This document shows positions 45,910 to 59,300 of a stretch of 64,000 nucleotides of DNA, piece by piece. Position 1 is the stretch's first letter; each line of letters begins with the position of its first letter. The position numbers were made by a program, and so were the translations under genes. The stretch is taken from assembly GCA_030760725.1 (NCBI GenBank), contig JASWHV010000005.1, positions 95,486,622-95,550,621 on the forward strand, in the 5' to 3' direction. This stretch comes from Neostapfia colusana (lineage: Eukaryota > Streptophyta > Magnoliopsida > Poales > Poaceae). A model generated the notes under the pieces. That model had not been told where the DNA came from and did not search any database. It worked only from the letters and a program-made list of their open reading frames with translations.

Positions 45910-48900
45910 TATAAAAGCCCAAGAAAAGGGACTTGCAAAAACCTTTCTGCACCTCACAACACCACAGTTTTTATTGTGGACACCATAGGAAATGTTGTGA
46001 AGAGCAAGTAACCTCCATCAAAAGAATGATTAGAGGGGAAAGCCTTCACTTTCACAATGTAGGGTTTCTACACATGAACATGAGAGGTTGAGCTCACCCC
46101 TAGAATTTAAAAAGTCTTGGGAAGGTTCAGTCCAAAGCTCATGCAAATTTCAACACTTTTTGAGGCACTTTTGGGTTATTTCAAAAAGAGGCCAATTTGA
46201 ATGTAAATTCAAATTGCAGCAACTTTCATCACCCAAATTCAAAAGTTAGCTCCATATCTATACTCAGCACATTTTTCTGAGTAAACCCACCAATTTTCAT
46301 CTCCATTGGAGCTCATCTTGTCAAGAGCTAAATTTGCAAGAGTTCAAAACTGAATTTGAATTTCAGTTTAAATATGAAGCAAATTTAACCAAACAAAGTT
46401 TGAATTTGAGAATTCAAATTCAAACAAAGACTTGGTGACTAAGTCTCACATTAAATTGTGAGTAGCTGAGGATATTTTGGCACAACAGAATTCAGAAAAT
46501 TGGAAAAAACAAAAGAGTTAGAGGGGAGGCCCACTGGTCAGTAGACTTAGCACAGAAGTCTCCTCAGCCGACTTCCTCGACCGAGCGCGCTCGCCAGCTG
46601 CAGCCAGCGTCGGCGCCCGACCACCTCGGCCGGCCAGCTCCTGCTTCGGATGAGGAAGTGGCACAGCAGGTGTCGCGCTCTCCACTGGGCTCAGGGGCCT
46701 ATAAAGGCCCGAGACCGCCGGCGAGCTACTGATTTTCGCGAGTTCCGTAACCAGCAGCCTAGTCGCCCGAGCTCCGATCGGATGCCACCCCAGCTGTGAT
46801 CATCTTCCGGCTTAGACCTCCATAGGAAAGTGAAGCGCTAGCTCGTCCTCAAGACCACCGCGCAAACACGTTCCAAGGTTCGACATTTGTGCGCGGAGAA
46901 TTTTCCAGTTTAGGACGAATAGCTCCTTTCGGGACCCGATTAGGTTTAGCAGAAATTCGGGAAGCTTAGTGGGGGGAGGTCGAACGGAGCTGTGAGAGAG
47001 CATCTAGAGGTTCTGGCGACCCTTCTCGATCGAAAACCGGAAGGAAATCACCGCCGGAACCCTAAGTTCACCCTAGGACAGTATGGCGGAGGAGGGGGTC
47101 GCCGGTGAGGTCTGGGTTGCCGGCCGTTTAGGGCCCAACAGAGCTCATGCCGAGTTTCCCGAGGTTTCCCTGAGTGTGGCGACGCGATTAGCGCACGAAG
47201 AAGATGGTCAGAAGGGCGGGAACACGTTGCCGAGGTAGCACAGAGGCATAGGGCTCGTCGCCGGCGAGCTATGGCAGTTAGCCAGCGGCGACATGGTGTC
47301 CAGCGGGTTCAGCACCCGAGATTACGTGGGGGCGGCGAGTCTCGTCGGCTCCGGTGAGCTAGATCGCCGGGAACGCTGACCTTGCCGGAGCTCCGGCGGC
47401 TCGGGGCGGCGACGTCGGGAGGTAGACGAAGGGCGTGGCCCCACCTGTCAGCCCCTGTGTTAATCGCGCGCAAGCGCGCGGTTAGTTCAATTTAAACGGG
47501 CGGGCCCCGCTGTCAGCCTCTGGTTTAGCGCGGGAGGGGATTTTCTGTAGGAAAATAATTCAGGGATTAGCTCAAACTTTAGAAATCCATAACTTCTGCT
47601 AGGAAGCTCCAAATTTAGTGATTCAAATTGGGTTGGATTCATCTTGCCTAGCTCTGTCCAGATATACAACCCAATTTGTATGAAACCCAGTAATTAATTC
47701 TGGAAAATTCTTTAAAGCTTTTCAGCAAAAGAATTTTAGAGGGAGTTTGGTTCATCCAAAAATACCCAAATTTTACCAGAATGTTCTTTAGGACATTAGT
47801 AAACCCCTGTAAAAGCTCAGACCATTTGGAGTTGATTTGGTCAGAGCAATTCAAATTGTAAGGTGCTGTGTTCCTTTGAATACAGAAACATTTTCAGAGA
47901 ATTTCCAAAACTTGGAAATTCAGTTCTGGGCAAATCTTAACCCCAAAAATGTTGGGAAAATTCATGCAACCTCTATGAGCTATAATTGAAATTGTAGTTC
48001 ATTAAGTTGAGCATGAACAGGGGTATTACCTCAGAATAAATTCTTCCTTGCTGATTTGCCAAGAGAATTATTCTGAGAAAACCACTCCATGAAAAGTGCT
48101 AATGTTTGGTCCAGAGAGTTTTCTTGTGACAAGGAACTCACACAAAAATTCTCAGCTCCGTTGGAGCTCTAGATCACCCCTGTCCTGTTTAACCACTTAA
48201 GGGATTAATATGGAAAAGGGGGAAAACCACTTAGCATTGAACCATGTGATTAAGTCCAAGCCAAACCACCAACCCCAGTTCATATTTAAATTCTTAAACA
48301 AAGTTCCAGGTGTTAGAGGCTGGTTAATAGACCTAATAATAGAAGTCTTACTCTAAAACTCACATTTGCATCTAAATTAACATGTAGTATTTCATTAACG
48401 TGTAGCCGTTGAAGAAGAGACTCCGGAAGTGCTGGACTTCCTTCTTCCGGACGAAGAACTAACTCCAGACCAGCAGCAACAAGGAAAGCCCCGGTTTGCA
48501 TTAACCCTTTTATAATTTTTCCTTTGTATACATGTGTCATATGAAGTATGTATGTGCATTAGGTATAGGATGAATGAAACCCCACTTGCATAACCAAAGG
48601 TTCCTAAAAGAGTGAGGGTAGTGTCAAGGACCTCGAGTAGACAGGCTATGCTTAAAGAGTCATAGGACTTCGGTACAAGTCGAGTAGTTGGAATCTACTC
48701 GCGAGATAGGCAGTGGGACACACGAGTTCGGTTGAGTGATGTGAGATCACCTTAGTAATGAAAATGAGACTAGGCAGGGGCTAGGGCGCAGCAAGAAGAA
48801 GTCTTGTGTGCGCAGCCCTGCCCGTGTCGATTGAGGACCGATCCGTGTGCGGCCCTGCTGAACAAGTATTGAACGTACCGAAGGCATATCGGATATATGG

Positions 48901-49865
48901 GCCCCGATAAGCCGATGTAGCATAAACCTCCGGGCGTCGAGGCATAGCACACCGATTTATAGGTGTAGGTTGAGGGCAGCAAGGTGGAAATCTGCCAACG
49001 GACATAGAGAGATGCTCCGTGTGGGGAACCTCCTGCTCATTTCTGTGCGACCGGTTCGACGTTTGGGCTGTTGGGTGAAAGGTTGTCCCGTACGACATCG
49101 AGTGAGCATGCTGTGCAGCTCCACGGATGGGCGTACGTGACGTGCTCTTTGGGTTTTCCCTGCAGGTGTATATCGAGTCGATTCGCCGTCCTTCGCGGTG
49201 AAGAGTACCACTTGGTCACTGAGTCGTGACGTAGATTAATGGATGAAACATGTTGATTCAATATTGCTGATTGATATAATTGTATTGCTACATGTGTGCC
49301 ACCAAATACTGCTTACTAAATTTCAGATTTCAGGAACTGTTAACTTGTTGCTAAAAGATGAACTAAGGATGAACTTGTAGGCGTGTCCTTTTGCTGAAAT
49401 GTTACTATCCTATGTCCATTGTACACCTCATGTAGAGTTTCATGCTTAGGTGAGTCGGTTAAGCCTTGCTGAGCCTTCGTGCTCACGGTTGCAGCTTAAG
49501 TGTTTTTCAGGTGAGGAGCCACCCACGGACTCGGAGTACGAGTCCACCGGCGAGGGTTACCCTCCGTCGGGGACCACGGCTGAGTGGGAGCCGTACACGC
49601 CGCGCTGAGCTGAGGAGTGCAGCTAGTGTGGGTTGTCCTAGGGCTGGACAACCACTTTTGCTAGATAGGCGGGCGTGAGTTGTATAGTGTAGACTTCCAC
49701 TGTGTAATATAAACAATAGTTGTAACTGAAGTTTGTACCTGTTTGTACAGTTTCAGTTGTTTTTCCCATGTAATATATTATGTTCTTATGACGTGTGCTG
49801 TCGGGTGTCGCATCGCGTGGCACCGCCCTCTGCGATCCTGGATGAGCGGATTCCGGTCCGCCACA
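45910..49865 (+). repeat. LTR-B 5' LTR
   Basis: 3956 bp. TATAAAG at 46700-46706 is a likely TATA box, putting the transcription start about 0.8 kb into the LTR and leaving some 3 kb of R-U5 leader. The middle (about 46490-48370) resembles the D and E LTRs, while both ends resemble A. Contains LTR-ORF exons 47083-47104, 48406-48483 (the GC donor is mutated to GA in this copy) and 49511-49608. Confidence 0.95.
46700..46706 (+). promoter_or_regulatory. LTR-B TATA box (5' LTR)
   Basis: GGGGCCTATAAAGGCCC context. The 3' LTR copy reads TATAAAAG at 57103-57110. Confidence 0.75.
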
Positions 49866-49868
49866 GCC

Positions 49869-49880
49869 TGGTATCAGAGC
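49869..49880 (+). other. LTR-B primer-binding site
   Basis: TGGTATCAGAGC (initiator tRNA-Met type), 3 bp after the LTR end. Confidence 0.95.
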
Positions 49881-51717
49881 TGCAGTTGGGGATAGCACAG
49901 TACTAAAGGACTGCATTATGGGAAAAACTTAGGTATACGGTGAGGAATCGGTAGCTGCCCAAGTAAGGACTATATTAGCATAGTTACTTAAAGTGGCAAG
50001 GACTAACCTATGTGTTATAATTCTGAATTTCAATTATGTAACGACGCACCTACGCCCTGGTAAGTATGGTAAGGAACGCCACCGAAAGCGGTTCAATTTC
50101 GGTTAGCTCTCCCTGACGAGGAACGTGGTTCAGGGATTTATCTCATAGCTTGGTGTGAGACGTCAATATGAACCTCTTGGACTCTTCATGTTCCTGAGTT
50201 CATATGAAACGCTGATCCCTAGCGTGCATTAGGCAAGTAAGTGGAGACCCCATCGCGTGGTCAGTAAAGCGAGAGTGTGTTCGTCTGGAAATAGCCCAGG
50301 AGGACATACGCAGCGCTTGCCATCGGCGTGCCCTGCAGGGCAGTAGGTGGTATCTGTTGGGTTGATAACATTCCCAACCGTGACGACCCGTTCATGACAT
50401 ACTCGGGTTCCCCGTCGTGTGGTGTTGAAACACGATCACGTACCTTGAGACGTGACCTAACTCAGGGACGGCCGTATGACAATGATACGGGCGTTTGTAT
50501 TTACTTCAAATATGGAACTGCCTGAAATGAATAACCATTGAGTGCACCATTATTGTGTGGTCTTCTGCAGGTACTAACCACGTATGTATCCGTGTAGAAA
50601 ACATGTGCGAGAGACCGTTTAGTGCCACATTTGAGACGTATATGCCGGTATGATCTGGGTAGGATTTTCTTTTGTGAGGAACGTAGTACCGAGATATGGT
50701 AGGCATATGCATGAGAATAATGATAACAAAGAATTAAAATCTATAGGTTCAACATTTAGGACCCTAGTTGGGTATAAGAATGGGATAGTGGAGCTGTGTA
50801 GTTCCAAAAAGACTGAAAAACAGAGTGCTCTGTTTTGGGACAGCAAGTTCGCTGATCTTCAACAGGGCATAACTCACAGGTCTTTTAGCCGAGAGAGGTG
50901 TGCTATATAGTTCTGTAAAGGTATTTAAGTATTCTACAACTTTGTTGTAGACTTCCAGAGCTGAAACTCACCTTAAGATGGCTTAAATCCCAGAGACATG
51001 TAACTGTCCAGAACTAGGACAGTGTTAAAACATTCTCTGGACTGTTCTGTTTTTTTTCAAGGATAAACTCCCAGTAGAAAAATCTAAAATTGTCATATAA
51101 TACATCCTTAGAAAGAGTAGAAGATGTGCGACACCTTTGCAATTCAAAGTTCCTGAAATTTCAGCACAGAATTTAGTGGAAATCAGGGTTGAAAACAGCC
51201 ACTTCCAAGGGAGGTGCTGTTGAAATTCTTCCAGAAATTCTGCTAACTTTGATTTAGCATAACTTTTTAACCAAAGCTGATCTGGGGGCAAATGAGTACT
51301 CGTTGGAAAGATACTGAAGTTAACTTTAACTTTGGTATTCAACTTGAGTCATGAGGATGCCCAGAACCAGATCAAAACTTGGAATAGGTAGGAACTGGTC
51401 ATTCTGACGGAAGAATGACAGTTGAACTCATTGGAGGGGGTGTTGTACCCTAAGGGTGGTATGCGTGATGACAACGCGATAGTAATGTCTCGAAGTGACC
51501 AAACCTAGTTATGTTGAGCTTCCAAAGTGGAGGCTCATCAAGTTGGATTAAACTAGCTTGTGTTTGGTCTGGTAATGGTGTAGCTTGTGCAAAGTTATTA
51601 CATTATCTACTTACGAGGTATATCGAATGTTTTTGTTGTCATAATGTTTTACACCTATTTCATTTAGACTGCATGCAAAATGTTGCGGGACTGATGTTTA
51701 ATGTCGTCTGGTTGCAC
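49881..51717 (+). other. LTR-B leader with candidate intron
   Basis: No gene. Donor CTG|GTAAGTATG (GT 50060-50061) and acceptor TCTTCTGCAG (AG 50569-50570) define a 511-nt intron at the same place as in A and D. The acceptor-like TTGCAG found before gag in A reads TTGCAC here. Confidence 0.6.
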
Positions 51718-54700
51718 ATGGTTCGTACTAGGACCACGCACGAGGTTGGTGGCTCTAGCCAACAGGGAGGTGATGACTCCCATCCACCGGCCTACGACAG
51801 CACCCCGCAGCAGCAGCCACCACCGCCGCCTCCGCTTACTCTAGCGGATGTGATAGCGGCATTGGTGGGAGGTCGTGAGGAGCAGACCGACCTGCTCCGC
51901 ACGATCGTGCAGAATACGTCCCAGGCGGGAGGACGTCAAGAGCGAGGGCCTCGTGAGCCCCGCGAAGTGTCGTACTCGGATTTCATGAGTACGCACCCTC
52001 CAGTGTTCACCGAAGCTGAAGAACCACTGGAGGCTGACAACTGGCTGCGGACCATCGAGTCCAAGTTTGGGCTGCTCCAGTGTACGGAGCGGCAGAAGAC
52101 CCTGTTCGCAGCACAGCAGCTCCACGGTGCCGCTGGTGCGTGGTGGGCGAATTATGTCGCCTCACGTCCGGCTGGCCATGCCGTGGAATGGCAAGAGTTC
52201 CGGGAGGCGTTCCGCGCCCATCACATTCCTCCCGGAATAATGAAGAGGAAGTTCCAAGAATTTTTGGAACTGAAGCAGGGCGGGAGGAGTGCCCACGACT
52301 ACTCCCGTGCCTTCAACCATCTGGCGCAGTATGCGTCAGACTACATCTCCATGGAGGAGAAGAAGAGGGAGCACTTCTATCGGGGGTTACACCCCGAAAT
52401 GAAGACCCACCTCGTACAGTGGAACCGCGGCACATTCAACGACCTAGTCAATGCCGCGATCATGCAAGAGGATGCTCAGCGGGAGTTGGCAGCTGAGCAG
52501 CGGAAGCGCAGCGCTCCACCCAGCGGTGGGAGTGGCGCTGCCCAGAAGTACCGTATGGTGTATCGGACACCATCCGGGCAGCAGTGGCGTCCACCGGCGC
52601 GACCTCAACAGTTCGGGGGACGTTCATTCCAAGCACCCCTGTTCCGTCCGCCGATGCCACCACCAAGATAGCAGCAGCAGCAGACGGTACCCCGGGCGTT
52701 TCCACCGCCACAACGCGCCCCGGGTTTCCGTCCACCGATCAGCGGGGGACCGCCCCGTTTCACCTGCTTCACGTGTGGCCAGGCGGGCCACTTCGCGAAG
52801 GACTGTCCCCAAGGGCAGCAGAGCAGCGGGCAAGCCCAGCTCCAGGGCGGTGCTCGAGGCCGACCTCCGGCGAAGAAGGTTGGTCAACGGACTGGGGGTG
52901 TCCGCAACCTCGACAGTGAGGACGCCCCAGAGGGAGACAACGTGCTGGCGGGTACGTTTACTCTCAACAATCAAGCCATCGTCATATTATTTGATTCTGG
53001 TGCAACCCACAGCTTTATAAGTGCATCCTATGTGGCTAAACATCAATTGCAAGTCTTCCCAACCGACTGCACTTATATGATCTGCTCACCGGGAGGGAAG
53101 ATTTCAGCTAATATGATGATTCCAAAGGCACCTCTGTGCTTAGGTGGGAAACTATATCCCACCACCATGATAATCCTTATGGGACAAAAGATTGATGCAA
53201 TCTTAGGGATGTCATGGCTACAATACCATGGCGCTGTCCTAGAGGCTCGGACACGGACGGTTCACTTAAATTCTCCATTCCACCGTCTGCATTCCATGGT
53301 GTTAGACACGCCAGTCCGGGAAGTTTTAGCAATTAATAATGCTGAAGCTCTCAAGTTAGAAGACATCCCCGTAGTCCGGGAGTATCCTGATGTGTTCCCG
53401 GATGATCTTCCGGGCATGCCACCTGAGCGGGATGTCGAGTTCAAGATTGAACTTGCACCCGGGACTACGCCCATCTCACGGAGACCATACAAGATGGCCC
53501 CAAATGAGCTGGCGGAACTGAAAGAACAGCTCAATGATCTGTTGAGCAAGGGTTTCATTAGGCCGAGTTCCTCGCCTTGGGGATGCTCGGCGCTATTCAT
53601 GAAGAAGAAGGATGAGACCCTGAGGCTGTGTGTGGATTACCGGCCGCTCAACGCCGTCACCATCAAGAATAAGTACCCACTGCCCCGCATTGACATATTG
53701 TTTGATCAACTTGTGGGTGCAAGTGTGTTCTCCAAGATGGACCTTCGCTCTGGATATCACCAGATCAAGATCCGGGCGGAGGATATCCCGAAGACGGCGT
53801 TCTCGACGAGATACGGCTTATACGAATATCTCGTCATGTCCTTTGGTCTCACAAATGCTCCAGCCCATTTCATGTATCTCATGAACTCGGTGTTCATGCC
53901 GGAGCTGGACAAGTTCGTGGTAGTGTTCATCGACGATATCTTGGTTTACTCCAAGACAGAAGCCGAGCATGCCGAACACTTACGGATCGTTCTTCAACGA
54001 TTGCGAGACCACAAGCTCTACGCCATGTTCAGCAAATGCGAATTTTGGATCAGCCAAGTGCCATTCTTGGGACATATCATCTCAGCTGAAGGCATTGCGG
54101 TTGACCCAAGTAAAATAGAGCAAGTGTTGAAATGGAAAGCTCCCACTTCAGTTCATGAAGTCAGAAGCTTCCTCGGGTTAGCGGGATACTATCGGAGATT
54201 CATTCCAATCTTCTCCAAACTCGCTAAGCCGATGACAGAATTGCTGAAGAAAGGGACGAAATATGTTTGGAACACAGCGTGTGAAGGAGCGTTCCGAACA
54301 TTGGTGAAGCATCTCACAACAGCCCCGGTGTTAGCTCAGCCGGATACAACAAAGCCCTTCGACGTGTATTGTGACACGTCCGGTATTGGGCTTGGCTGCG
54401 TGTTGATGCAAGAAGGACGTGTGGTCGCTTATGTCTCACGCCAACTTCGGAACCATGAGCAGCACTACCCGACTCACGATCTTGAACTTGCTGCCGTGGT
54501 GTTGGCGCTGAAAATGTGGAGGCACTATCTCCTGGGGAACTTGGTGCATCTCTACACCGACCACAAGAGCTTGAAATACATTTTCACCCAGAAGGAGCTG
54601 AACATGAGGCAGAGGAGGTGGTTAGAACTGATCAAAGATTATGAGATTGAGATCCATTACCACCCCGGCAAGGCGAATGTGGTTGCCGACGCGCTGAGTC

Positions 54701-56247
54701 GGAAATCACATGTCCATCACCTCACCATTACACCGGTGGAGGAGGAAGAGCCAAGTTTATACTTGGTTCCTTATGGATCGCTGTATAACCTTGCCCTCAT
54801 CCCTACTATTAGGGAGGACATCATTGCAGCTCAGAAGACGGATAAAGGCATGGCACATCTCCGGAGACGAATAGACAACGGGGAGATCAAATGTTTCCAG
54901 AAAGATGAGGAGGGGACGCTATGGTTCAATGACCGCATAGTCGTACCCCGAGATATGGAGTTGAGGAAAAAGATCCTCGATGAAGCTCACTTGTCCAAAT
55001 ACTCCATTCATCCGGGCAGCAACAAAATGTACCAAGATTTGAAAAAGAAATTTTGGTGGACACGGATGAAGCGGGAGGTAGCTAAGTACGTATCCGAGTG
55101 CGATACGTGCCGACGAGTGAAGGCTGATCACATGAAGAAATCAGGGCTGTTGCAACCCCTGAAGATCCCGGCATGGAAATGGGAAGATGTGAGCATGGAT
55201 TTCATTGTGGGATTACCCCTAACAGCCAATAAGCATGATTCCATATGGGTAATCGTTGATCGGTTAACCAAGACGGCTCACTTCAATCCGGTGAATACAC
55301 GTTACAATGCCGGCAAATATGCGGAGCTATACATAGCGAAGATTCTATGCCTATATGGGGTACCCAAAACCATTGTCTCAGATCGAGGTGCATTATTTGT
55401 ATCTCGTTTTTGGGAGCAGCTACACGCTGCATTGGGTACTAAGTTGATCAGGAGCTCCGCTTATTACCCTAAAACAGATGGCCAGACAGAGAGGGTGAAT
55501 CAAATTCTGGAAGACATGTTGAGAGCATGTGCCATCCACCATGGTAGGAACTGGGATAATCACCTACCATTGGCGGAATTCTCGTACAACAACGGCTATC
55601 AGGCGAGTATCAAAACGGCACCCTACGAAGCTCTCTACGGTCGTAAATGCCGCACCCCATTAAATTGGTGTGAGTCCGGTGAAAGGGTCACATTCGGGGT
55701 TGATGTGGTGAACGATGCCGAAGAGCGCGTTCGGACCATTCAAGCCAATTTGAAGGCCGCTCAATCCCGACAGAAGAGCTACGCTGATAAGAGGCGTAGA
55801 CCGTTGCACTTTGACGTCGGGGAACACGTGTACCTCCGCGTGTCTCCGATGAAGGGCGTGCACCGGTTCGGTGTGAAGGGGAAGCTCGCTCCCCGTTTCA
55901 TTGGACCCTACGCTATCACCGAGAAGTGTGGACCAGCAGCGTATCGATTGGAGCTACCGGCATCTCTGGCTGGTGTCCATGATATTTTCCATGTTTCGCA
56001 ACTGCGAAAATGCTTGAAGCATACAGCTGCTGTTCCTACCGAAGACATCGGCGAGCTGAAACCGGATTTAACATATGATGAATATCCGGTGGGAATTCTT
56101 GATGAGAAAGCCAGGACCACACGCAGCAGAACGTTGTGGTTCTACAAAATACTCTGGAGCAACCACACCGCCGAAGAAGCGACGTGGGAGAGCGAGGAGT
56201 TCCTTCGCTCAAATTACCCGGAGTTCATGGCTTCTCAACACGGGTAA
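51718..56247 (+). pseudogene. LTR-B gag-pro-pol polyprotein, one TAG
   Basis: 1509-residue Gag-Pol frame from ATG 51718 to TAA, interrupted only by TAG at 52669-52671 (codon 318; CAG in A) in the Gln-rich linker. Gag capsid domain about 60-280; zinc knuckle Cys350, Cys353, His358, Cys363; protease DSGA 426-429; RT with FIDD 737-740; RNase H from about 880; integrase zinc finger about 1095-1135 and DDE core about 1160-1290; chromodomain about 1455-1505. All catalytic motifs I can check are present. Small oddities against the usual integrase consensus: SAYYPKTDGQ for SAYHPQTDGQ. The TAG falls before the zinc knuckle, so it looks like a mutation, not a programmed readthrough site. Confidence 0.95.
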
Positions 56248-56279
56248 GTCCCTATTACATCGCTATCTCTTCTTTTATA

Positions 56280-56313
56280 ATCTCGGGACGAGATTCTTTT
56301 AATGGGGGAGGGA
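56280..56313 (+). promoter_or_regulatory. LTR-B stem-loop and polypurine tract
   Basis: AATCTCGGGACGAGATT stem-loop, then TTTTAATGGGGGAGGGA directly before the 3' LTR. Confidence 0.85.
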
Positions 56314-59300
56314 TGTAAAAGCCCAAGAAAAGGGACTTGCAAAAACCTTTCTGCACCTCACAACACCACAGTTTTTATTGTGGACACCATAGGAAATGTT
56401 GTGAAGAGCAAGTAACCTCCATCAAAAGAATGATAAGAGGGGAAAGCCTTCACTTTCACAATGTAGGGTTTCTACACATGAACATGAGAGGTTGAGCTCA
56501 CCCCTAGAATTTAAAAAGTCTTGGGAAGGTTCAGTCCAAAGCTCATGCAAATTCAACACTTTTTGAGGCACTTTTGGGTTATTTCAAAAAGAGGCCAATT
56601 TGAATGTAAATTCAAATTGCAGCAACTTTCATCACCCAAATTCAAAAGTTAGCTCCATATCTATACTCAGCACAATTTTCTGAGTAAACCCACCAATTTT
56701 CATCTCCATTGGAGCTCATCTTGTCAAGAGCAAAATTTGCAAGAGTTCAAAACTGAATTTGAATTTCAGTTTAAATATGAAGCAAATTTAACCAAACAAA
56801 GTTTGAATTTGAGAATTCAAATTCAAACAAAGACTTGGTGACTAAGTCTCACATTAAATTGTGAGTAGCTGAGGATATTTTGGCACAACAGAATTCAGAA
56901 AATTGGAAAAAACAAAAGAGTTAGAGGGGAGGCCCACTGGTCAGTAGACTTAGCACAGAAGTCTCCTCAGCCGACTTCCTCGACCGAGCGCGCTCGCCAG
57001 CTGCCGCTAGCGTCGGCGCCCGATCACCTCGGCCGGCCAGCTCCTGCTTCGGCAGAGGAGGTGGCACAGCAGGTGTCGCGCTCTCCACTGGGCTCAGGGG
57101 CCTATAAAAGGCCCGAGACCGCCGGCGAGCTACTGATTTTCGCGAGTTCCGTAACCAGCAGCCTAGTCGCCCGAGCTCCGATCGGATGCCACCCCAGCTG
57201 TGATCATCTTCCGGCTTTGACCTCCATAGGAAAGTGAAGCGCTAGCTCGTCCTCAAGACCACCGCGCAAACCGTTCCAAGGTTCGACCTTTGTGCGCGGA
57301 GAATTTTCCAGGTTAGGACGAGTAGCTCCTTTCGGGACCCGATTAGGTTTAGCAGAAATTCGGGAAGCTTAGTGGGGGGGAGGTCGAACGGAGCTGTGAG
57401 AGAGCATCTAGAGGTTCTGGCGACCCTTCTCGATCGAAAACCGGAAGGAAATCACCGCCGGAACCCTAAGTTCACCCTAGGACAGTATGGCGGAGGAGGG
57501 GATCGCCGGTGAGGTCTGGGTTGCCGGCCGTTTAGGGCCTAACAGAGCTCATGCCGAGTTTCCCGAGGTTTCCCTGAGTGTGGCGACGCGATTAGCGCAC
57601 GAAGAAGATGGTCAGAAGGGCGGGAACATGTTGCCGAGGTAGCACAGAGGCATAGGGCTCGTCGCCGGCGAGCTATGGCAGTTAGCCGGCGGCGACATGG
57701 TGTCCAGCGGGTTCAGCACCCGAGATTACGTGGGGGCAGCGAGTCTCGTCGGCTCCAGTGAGCTAGATCGCCGGGAACGCTGACCTCGCCGGAGCTCCGG
57801 CGGCTCGGGGCGGCGACGTCGGGGGGTAGACGAAGGGCGCGGCCCCACCTGTCAGCCCCTGTGTTAATCGCGCGCGAGCGCGCGGTTAGTTCAATTTAAA
57901 CGGGCGGGCCCCGCTGTCAGCCTCTGGTTTAGCGCGGGAGGGGATTTTCTGTATGAAAATAATTCAGGGATTAGCTCAAACTTTAGAAATCCATAACTTC
58001 TGCTAGGAAGCTCCAAATTTAGTGATTCAAATTGGGTTGGATTCATCTTGCCTAGCTCTGTCCAGATATACAACCCAATTTGTATGAAACCCAGTAATTA
58101 ATTCTGGAAAATTCTTTAAAGCTTTTCAGCAAAAGAATTTTAGAGGGAGTTTGGTTCATCCAAAAATCCCCAAATTTTACCAGAATGTTCTTTAGGACAT
58201 TAGTAAACCCCTGTAAAAGTTTCAGATCATTTGGAGTTGATTTGGTCAGAGCAATTCAAATTGTAAGGTGCTGTGTTCCTTTGAATACAGAAACATTTTC
58301 AGAGAATTTCCAAAACTTGGAAATTCAGTTCTGGGCAAATCTTAACCCCAAAAATGTTGGGAAAATTCATGCAACCTCTATGAGCTATAATTGAAATTGT
58401 AGTTCATTAAGTTGAGCATGAACAGGGGTATTACCTCAGAATTAATTCTTCCTTGCTGATTTGCCAAGAGAATTATTCTGAGCAAACCACTCCATGAAAA
58501 GTGCTAATGTTTGGTCCAGAGAGTTTTTTTGTGACAAGGAACTCACACAAAAATTCTCAGCTCCATTGGAGCTCTAGATCACCCCTGTCCTGTTTAACCA
58601 CTTAAGGGATTAATATGGAAAAGGGGGAAAACCACTTAGCATTGAACCATGTGATTAAGTCCAAGCCAAACCACCAACCCCAGTTCATATTTAAATTCTT
58701 AAACAAAGTTCCAGGTGTTAAAGGCTGGTTAATAGACCTAATAATAGAAGTCTTACTCTAAAACTCACATTTGCATCTAAATTAACATGTAGTATTTCAT
58801 TAACGTGTAGCCGTTGAAGAAGAGACTCCGGAAGTGCTGGACTTCCTTCTTCCGGACGAAGAACTAACTCCAGACCAGCAGCAACAAGGCAAGCCCCGGT
58901 TTGCATTAACCCTTTTATAATTTTTCCTTTGTATACATGTGTCATATGAAGTATGTATGTGCATTAGGTATAGGATGAATGAAACCCCACTTGCATAACC
59001 AAAGGTTCCTAAAAGAGTGAGGGTAGTGTCAAGGACCTCGAGTAGACAGGCTATGCTTAAAGAGTCATAGGACTTCGGTACAAGTCGAGTAGTTGGAATC
59101 TACTCGCGAGATAGGCAGTGGGACACACGGGTTCGGTTGAGTGATGTGAGATCACCTTAGTAATGAAAATGAGACTAGGCAGGGGCTAGGGCGCAGCAAG
59201 AAGAAGTCTTGTGTGCGCAGCCCTGCCCGTGTCGATTGAGGACCGATCCGTGTGCGGCCCTGCTGAACAAGTATTGAACGTACCGAAGGCATATCGGATA

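Noticed and set aside
45732..45914. Poly-Cys ORF at 45732
   Set aside because: Antisense reading of the poly-Gln/poly-Pro repeats of the C gag.
52669..52671. Programmed TAG readthrough between gag and pol
   Set aside because: The stop falls before the zinc knuckle, within gag, and A has CAG at the same place. A nonsense mutation is simpler.
52942..56247. Separate pol gene starting at the Met at 52942
   Set aside because: It is in the same frame as gag and the region 52672-52941 is open in that frame with the zinc knuckle; the split is caused only by TAG 52669-52671.
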